In this document: piece by piece, positions 49,601 through 58,600 of the stretch
Layout of the letters: each line of letters begins with the position of its first letter
Position numbering within the stretch: position 1 is the stretch's first letter
Notes under the pieces: generated by a model
Databases searched by the model: none
Told to the model about the DNA's origin: nothing
The model's input: only the letters and a program-made list of their open reading frames with translations
Translations under genes and position numbers: made by a program
DNA from: Sphaerolaimus hirsutus
Taxonomy: Eukaryota > Nematoda > Chromadorea > Monhysterida > Sphaerolaimidae
Assembly: GCA_964036195.1 (NCBI GenBank)
Contig: OZ038454.1
Coordinates: 23,608,315 to 23,672,314, forward strand
Reading direction: 5' to 3'
Length of the DNA stretch: 64,000 nt

Positions 49601-52600
49601 AATCCCTCAAGAAAATTTCGCACGGTCAAAATCCACTCATCTGACACTCCTTTTTTCTTAACAACGCCACCACTTGGAACACCCAGGGCGTCAACACTTG
49701 CGAAAAACGTAAATAGACAGCACAGGAAAAACACACGGTTCAACACACTGGGTAACATACTCGGTTCCGACCACGTTCGATACAAAGTTGGCACACTCGC
49801 TTCACCATAATCGGACAACACATACAATTCAGAGTCAGATGACGTTCGCGACAAACTAATGTCCGGCGGTTCACACATAAATGTATGCATGGTCAATTCT
49901 AGCAGCGCTTCTAACTTAACGTACGTCAACGTGTCCTCAGGGTCATCATGCGGATGCTCATCAGCATGCTCACAAAACCCGCTTATATTCAACCCCTGTA
50001 AACCCATGTGTTGCAATTGAGCCCACCACTTTGTTCGAAAAATCATGCTATCTAACGAACGCGCATAAACCCAAGGCATAATCCAAGCCTCTCTTTCGAG
50101 CATGAATTGATGTTCTTGCGGCGTTATTTCAGGCGGATTGCATGGATCCTCTGCTTCCTCATCTGAACTTTCAAGACCCGGTACAACCCTAATCATGCGC
50201 ACATATTCCTTACTTTCTTGCACGCTGCGTGCATGATTCACTGAGTTCGCAGACACGCGCGTCGGATTTAACGCAGTCAATTCAGTTGACGGAGGGGCCG
50301 CAATGGCCATTTGCGATGATTGAACTTGTTGCACTGGAGACCAACTAGTAGTTGACACTTGCGCGGGAGGGGGATAATACAGGTAAGGCGGCGCTTGCAT
50401 GGAATATACAGGTTGCTGTGCAGAGCGCATCATATTCGCTGGACCTCTGAAGTTATTCATCGGTCGCTGCGGCGGCCCGCGCCGAAAATTTCTAAAGCGC
50501 GCTCTTTCCTCTTCTGTCAATTTAGGACAATCAGAGCGAAAGTGATCATCTGCCCCACATTCATAACAGCCCTCATCAAATTTACGCGGCCTAAATTTGG
50601 AAATTGGTTTCGCAGCATTGTTACCTATCAATTGCTTTTCCAAGTCAACTAAACGCTTATCTTTATCCTCTAACTGCCTAGAAAGTTCTTCCAATTTCAC
50701 TCGCTGTTCCTCAAACTTTGGATTTTCCGCCGCCGCCGGAACGGGCGGGGAATTTCCGAAAGCTCCCGCACCCCCTAAAGCAAAAATTCGCTCGATTACC
50801 GAATTGGTGGCTTCTGAAACTAATTCAGCGTTGGATTTTGACTTTTTCTTACCACCCACTTTGTCCTTATCAATTTCCAGAAAACTTTCTTGCGTGCGCG
50901 CATTATTGACTACGTCTTGAAACTTAGCCCCAGCAGTAATAGATACATTCCTACGGATGTCAGGATACAATCCACTGACAAATTTTGCCACAGCCATCTT
51001 TTCGCGTTCAATTTTTGAAAGTTTCGGGAAAGCGCGTTTTATAATTTTCTCCAGCCGCACTGACCAATTTAACACATCTTCATCTTCGCCCTGCTCACTA
51101 CTAATCACTTCCCTTTGCGCATGATGCTCCGAAATGGGGTTAGTATAATAACGTTCCAAAGTGTCCATAAACTCCTCATAATCTAAATTAATCAATTCAC
51201 TCTTATGCGACATGTAAATCGAACGCGCGCTGTCACGCAAATAAACCGGAAGCAGCGATTTTCGCTCATCCGTCGGAATTTGCAACGCCTCACAAACTGC
51301 GTCCCAATTTTTACGCCAATCAGCAAATTTATCATCAGCGCGCCCCTTAAATGGTATCACCTGTCCAGTAAGCGCGGTCATGGCAGCAGCATAACCCTCC
51401 CTACTAGTAGCAATCATACTCACAGCAGGTATAGGTGGTGTGGTAGCGGTAGAGCACCCTCCCGAATTAGAAACAGCGCTAATTATGGAATTAATCGCTT
51501 GCATATCAGGCTTTTCTAAATGAATATACTCAGCAAATGCATTAATCGCGTCCGCAATTTGACTCACATCATTTCGCAAATTATAGCAGTCAACACCTAA
51601 CTTTACTAATGACACTAATTTTTCGTCATTATCACTCATGTTCCCATTTTCCAAGGAACTCATGGGTCGCTGATTATACAAATAAGCGGCAATACTCACC
51701 GTTTGAGTCACAACCTGACTAAGGTTCCATTCTGACCCCTGAACCGAATTCCCCACTATAGACGAATTAATTTGATTCAAAGTCAAATTTTTCGCTTGAA
51801 TCAACAATTGCACCACATCGGGACCCGTGTTCACACCACTACCGCTCGCATGCGCCATACTCAAGGTAGAATACCGGAAAAACACACACTCACTCGACGA
51901 CTGGGTACTCGCGCTTCGGTACCCGGCACTCGCGCTTCGGTGCCCTAACTTACTTTGCCCTACGGTCAGGAATGGCACCTCCGCACCCGCACTTGGCTTG
52001 CCTTGCTCACAGGTCGGGAATGACTCCTCCGCACCTCTTTCAGGGACCGGTCCTTCCGCGTCCACCCAGCAGTTGACGTCAAAGTCGTTAGGTTCGTCAC
52101 TCAACTCAGCGGTTCCCGGTTCAGAACAGTGCGCGTCCGTACTGAACTGAACCGATTTCGATTTTTTCTTACTTTTCCGCTTTTCCCTTTTTTGCCCACT
52201 AATAATTTCGTCAGTTTCGCGTCCCAAAACAAAAATATCCGTGCTTATCGGTTGCGTCGATCGGGTAGCCTTCCGTTCCTCCAGCCGGGCGGTGGTTCGT
52301 TTGTTCTCACCAGCGATTGTCAAACGGTGATCAGTCGCCTGAACTCACTGGGAATATTAAACAAACCACTCGCTGCTACCAGTTGTCATGAATTTTCACC
52401 GGCTACTTTTTACTCAACCAAATTCCACTATGGCAAACTGCCAAGTTTTACCGATCTCACACCTACTCGTTGGATGAGCGACAAAGTAAGGCAACGGAAA
52501 AGCGACTACCGATTGAATTCGCAACGCACAATGGTGAATTCACCGAAGCGAATATCACAGGTGTACGCTACGTCAATTAAGTTAGCTTTTTAGCGAATGG

Positions 52601-55600
52601 CGTTTTTATCAACGCACCAGTGATTAGTTGAATGTCTAATTTACACCAAGGGGTCCGAAATTTTTAGAAGAGATTTTATTTTAGGCGATTTTTTTAGACT
52701 CAGAATTCACACATTTAGATAGAACACAGGGAACACACTGAGAGCGAGTTTCTAACCAGCGGCACAAAACCTTCGAAAAAACTCCAAGAAAATGAAACCG
52801 AAGCAATTTCGACTGAATCGACCCCTACTCTAAATTACGGTACGCTTTTATACGCAACAACATAAGCCAAGTCCAGACAACACTTCCACATACCACGAGA
52901 AGCATGCTTACAAACGACTTTACAGACACACGGAATTTTAAAACGGGCATACCTAAAATTATTCACGGCGTCAGTTTACAGGATACGTCGATCAACTACA
53001 CAAAAACACAAAGAATTCACGCGCCAAAAATCGGGTTGGGAACAAGAGCGAGGATAAAAATAGAAAATGAGAAAATGAACGAATGCGACAAGAATAAAAA
53101 AGAACAGGAAAAACACACGAGATACTGTAAAAACCTGTTTTAGCGCGAAAAAAATGGCGGGCGATTCAAATTTTACTCAGCGAACTCTACCGAAATCCCA
53201 AAACCACCTCCACGAACGGGGAAACACACGGCGATTAGCGAAACAAATAGACACGCGAACAGTAATCCCATCAGCAAAAAGAGCGTATAATAAACGAAAA
53301 TGACGTTGATATCCAAAGCGTAAGAAGCACACGTATTATTAATGCACAACGAAAAAATGTCGTAAGTGGGATAATCCATGATAAAATTAGGATACCGGTA
53401 AGGCGAATGGAACTAACTTTCACACTGACTGTCAAGGAAAAATTGAATTACGGTACCTTTTTAAAGACTCTTAGCGGAAATTCTATCAGAGTGATTAAAT
53501 AAATACGCACTCAAATCAGATCACCTTTACACTTATCAAAATATTCGGGGAAAAAACAGGAAAAACAAGCGGCTTATTATTTCATCTCTTTGTATAATAA
53601 AGATCAACCACGAAATTTGCATAAATTCCTAAATATCCAAATGTCAAGTTATCAGTTTTCTAGGGGAAAGGGAAATACAAAAAAAAATCAATCTAGGATT
53701 AGGTAGATAAAAAATAGCGAAGTTGCAAACGTAAAATCAAATAAAAATTAGCATACTCGAGTTTTACCTATTCCCTACCAAACCTAAAATTAAAATGAAT
53801 ATGAAGTCGGTATAACGCTTAACAGGAATACGAATGCAAATGATTGGCAACTTGAAAGTTTATAAGTTTCAATCTTTGTAGCTTAAATACATGTTTGGAT
53901 TGCATGACTTTTTGAAGTTTAAAACAACAAAAAACAAACTCAAGTGAATCCACTGCCACATGCCGAAACGCAACAGCCATTAACTACCGAAGGCACTTAT
54001 CACGAAAATGACCACTCTCGCTGCTACACCACTCATTCTGCTACCAGAATATTAATTAGTCAGCCACGGCTTTTTGATCCCATACGCACTGTGCAAAAAC
54101 CACACCCCGAAAATACCGAACTGCTCAACTCACTCAAAAATAGGTACACTTGTCACTGTATGGGTGCTTGTTTCGATGAGATCGGCGGACTGGGCTGTTC
54201 TCACAACAAGCCAAGGGAGTAGGCATTTAGACATGCGATCATGCCTGTCGAGTTAAACTCGATTCTTTTAATTACCTCTCATTTTCAACACCAATCATCA
54301 TCGCACCTCTATAATCAGTGTACCTTTGTAAAATCGTATGTGAATTAACTTTTGTTTCCCAATCCGGAAATGCAGGAATGCACAGTACATACTAGATCAA
54401 TAGCCGCGACCCTCACGTAAAAAAAATGCAACGAGAGTTAGTCAAACTTCAACCTATGTGCCCTCAGTTATCACTGACCATTCACGCACTACGACACGTA
54501 ACTGCAGCGTCACTCTTTTTACTTAGAGGAAATAACTGAAACTTTGTTATGCAATCCAAACCGCTAGTAAAAAAATTACTTTTAAATTAAACTGTCACAA
54601 TTAAAATTGTTGCCAATTCACTTGTCTCACTTTCTTAAAAAAAAACTACTTAATTAAAAATAAAACAAATAAAAACAACTATTTACATCACAGCGTCAAC
54701 TTTGTATCAGATCCTCAATACCTCCAATCCTTTCCTTGGCCAGAAAAAACACACATAACACAATGGGGCACCGGAAAAACGGAAATGCACGTTGCCACGT
54801 TGCCAACGTAGCGCAGCGACGTAGCCGAAAACGTCAACGCCACGTTCGCCCACCGAATCGCCCAAAACCATCGTCGAAGTAGGACTGAAATGTTTAAATT
54901 GTTGTAAGCTCGGAAGTGTAAACAACCCTCTACATAAATTTATTAAGTGAACTATATATACATTTACACTTAAATTTTTTGAAATTTTACAATTTTTGGA
55001 CACCCACTTTTGCTCACAAAGGGACGGATTTATTTATGCTTCATAATTTCCACCTAGAGCTGTCCTAGGAAACCATTTACCACACAATTGATACTGTGAT
55101 CGAACAGTTTATTCAAACGCTCTATGGGGACTTATTCAAGCAGGGCTGCTATTTTCCATCGTTAAACACTTTTCTCAAACACATAACACATTCTAAACAC
55201 GGCTCACAGGAATTTTCAACGCAGTTTTCGCGGACCGAGGCCTTCTGTGCATGTTTACCCGGTGTGCATGTAGACCCTAATTTTCACTCAAAATCGCTAA
55301 TTTTCATACCCCTTTTTGTAGATTTTCACCTTCAAAGTCACAAGTTCAAGTGTTTAATTGTCTATTTTTAGCTATTTTTGTAGTATATGTGCTTATATAC
55401 CCATTTTTTATAATTTTTCACTTACTTTTAGCGATTTTTCTGCATTTTTTTCTACATCTTGAAAAAGCCTATATATTGAACCCCCGCGAACCCCCAAACG
55501 ACCCAAAAGTTTTTCCCCAGCTATCTATCCCTCCAGAGGAGCGATTAGCCATCTATCCGACCCCCTGGAAGGTCAAAATCTAGAATACCCTTGACATGCA

Positions 55601-58600
55601 CAGCGGTAAACATGCACAGAGGCACAGGCCCGTTTTCGCGCGACACAACTTTGTCGCGCAGGTAGTGATTGAATGGCGCCATAGTGCTGGCACCATTTGA
55701 GGCTATTGCGGTATTCCATCACCAGCATTGTCTCCGGCACAACAAACTTTTGTTGCGCAAAAAACTGCGCGACAAAATGTGTGTCGTGCACGAGTGGTGC
55801 CATGGCACAACACCCTGGCGCCCTTAATTGGTGCCAGCGCCTCGGCGCCATTCCATCACTACCTGCGCGACAAAGTTGTGTCGCGCAAAAACTGCGCGAC
55901 ACTATTTTGTTGTGCGTGGGAACTTATTTCGACCCTCTAAACACCCCCTTAGACTTCCGCGTGTGGATAGTGACCCGGCAGCCGGCGGACAGCGTGTCCC
56001 ACTTCTACCTGTACAACACGACCAGCGAGCAGGAATACGACCTGTTCGCGTCCAACGACAAGTTGGCTGAGGTGAAGATAAGTGAGAGACAACCGGTCGA
56101 GATTACCAGTAGGGATGGATTGATACAGTTGTGCTATATTTCCATGCCCAAAGAGGTGAGGGGGTGGGTTTTATATATTTTTCAAAATAAAAAGAATTAA
56201 ATTATCAGGGATAAAAAGTGGAAAAATACTCGATTTCACGTTTTCTCATGAAAAGTACATATACATTTTGTTTAAAAAATTTCGAGTATAAAGATTGAAT
56301 GTGTGAATACTTTCGTTTGACATGTTCCTTAGATATTTTTATGTTTTCCTAGGTAAAGGTAGTGACAGTGAGTAAACTCAAGATACTTGACATTTACGCA
56401 TACTCTAAAAAACGTTGACACTTTCAAAAACCCTACATCTAACCCCACAAAACGTAAAACCCAGGCTGACGGCAGTACCCAGCTGCCAGTACCCTTGGTA
56501 CTCAACGTTCACGGGGGCCCTTGGTCGCGCACTCATTGGATGTTTGACCCAGAAGTAGCTTTCTTGGCTGATAGAGGGTACGCGGTGCTCAGTGTGAGTT
56601 TGGTTTTGTCATTGTCTGTCCATTTTTGTTGTTGCTTTTTTTTGTCTCAAGTGCCCTTAAATTTTGTTGTTGTTGTCTTTTTCTCGTTTTTTTTTGTGCT
56701 GATGGATGGAAATGTGTATTTGGGGATTCATGGCTTTGCTCAACGGAAATAATAAATTTTTATTCCTTTTGAGCACTTGGATAATGGGCAAATGGACATG
56801 GAATTTGTCGGTGCACTCAGTTCCGGTGGTAGTTCCATACTGAGTTTTTCTAATTGGATTGAGCATTACCTATATATTTTATTACATATAGTATTGAGAC
56901 TGAGAGGGAATTATTCATGGGGGAAATGTTAAAGGGGAACTATGGAAGGGGAACCATTCAACCAGTCAAACGGAGAAGGAACTATTCGAGTGGAGGGAAC
57001 TGGTCAAATGGAGGGGGAACTATTCAAGTAGAGAGAACTATTCAATGGGAGGGGAAACTATTCAAGGGGAGGGAACTAGTCAAATGGAGGGGGAACTATT
57101 CAAGTAGAGAGAACTATTCAAACGGAGGGGAACTATTTAAGGAGAGGGAACTAGTCAAAGGGAGGGGGAACTATTCAAGTAGAGAGAACTATTCAAAGGG
57201 AGGGGAAACTATTCAAGGGGAGGGAACTAGTCAAAGGGAGGGGGTACTATTTAAGTAGAGGGAACTATTCAATGGGATTCCAGGATGTGCAAATCCAATT
57301 ACCTACAATAAACCCCCCCCCCCCCCCCCAGTGCAACTTCCGCGGTTCAACGGGCTTCGGCAAGGCGCACCTGAACGCGGGCAACGGGCAGTGGGCGGCA
57401 GCGATGCACGAGGACGTGCTCGACGCGGCCGACTGGGCCGTGCAGCAGGGCATCACCAAGAATGATACTATCGCTGTTTATGGTCAGTGTTGGGGGGGGG
57501 GGGCAGTGTGATGTAGGAATAGGCCCACAAACCAGTTGACATCAAAGTTTGTGTCAACTAAATTTTGGATGATTCAATATGCGATTTCAACTTTCTATGT
57601 GATAGAGCATAGTAGATTTTATATCGTTACACTCAATTTTTCATTGTTTCTGTTACGTGTGATGCAATTTTTTTTTGTTTTTCATTTGACATGCAGTTGA
57701 CATTTATTTGCGATGCCAACTTGTGTTTTGTGTGTGGGCCCAATGTGACAGTGGACTGATGATCGAGGGTTTTAAAATTCAGGTGTACAGTTCGATTTAG
57801 TTGCCTCGAAATATCGAATGCAAATGCGGACATTTCCAAGACCTCCCATTTGCACATGAAAATCAGTCTACACACACAGTCACCATGCAGTTTACCTACT
57901 CACATTCATCACTGTAGGTAAAAAAGTATGAGTGTCTCCTGACTGTACACTTTACATGAATATCTACCATATTCTACCTGAACAATAAACCGTGAATTTA
58001 TTATTTTTACTTTGCAACACATTTCCTTCACCACTGAACAATTTCACGCACTATCAGTCATAGGATTTTATTCACGAAATTATGGTAACCCCCCTTCAAA
58101 TCACACTTCCCCTCAATTTTTTCACAACCCCCCCCCCCAACCCAGGCGGAAGCTACGGCGGCTACGAAGCCCTAGTAGCAGCAACTTTTTCACCAGACAG
58201 ATTTGCGTGCAACGTGGATGTGGTAGGTCCCTCGAACTTGAACACTTTGATGGAGTCCATGCCGCCTTACTGGAAGCCCGGCCGTGATCAGTTCAAGATG
58301 AGGCTTGGGGCTGATTTTGACACTGAAGCAGGTGGGTTGGGGTAGTGTTTTACGGTAAAGAATGGATGTGTGATGTGCCGTGAAGGTTCGTGAAGTGCCT
58401 TCATAGAAACACAGTGCATCAGCGTGCTGTGAAGACACTGTAGTATGGCTTCAGAAAGATCCACTTTTTGATCACTTCCATTTCTTGAAATTTGTGTGTC
58501 AACAGCGGTAGTGTAGTGTGTGAGTGAAGGATAGATCAGCAAATGTTTGGCAGCCACAACAAAAACTGGGCCCGTGAAATGGGCTGAATATGTGTTATCT

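Larger units (their letters stand above)
37105..55018 (-). mobile_element. Ty3/gypsy LTR retrotransposon with an extra helicase gene, antisense in peptidase intron 9
   Basis: A 17.9-kb element read on the minus strand: 5' LTR (52384-55018), primer-binding site, gag-protease-RT ORF, RT-RNaseH-integrase ORF, helicase ORF, 3' LTR (37105-39739). The order protease, RT, RNase H, integrase is that of Metaviridae (Ty3/gypsy). The two LTRs differ at only two positions that I found (38691/53970 and 39391/54670), so insertion is recent. No clear target-site duplication is visible at the outer edges (ccagt versus aaggg). It lies opposite to host transcription within an intron, so it need not disrupt the peptidase protein. 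Confidence 0.93.

Noticed and set aside
56905..57265. CRISPR-like array
   Set aside because: Units are irregular and contiguous with no unique spacers, in an animal intron: a minisatellite.
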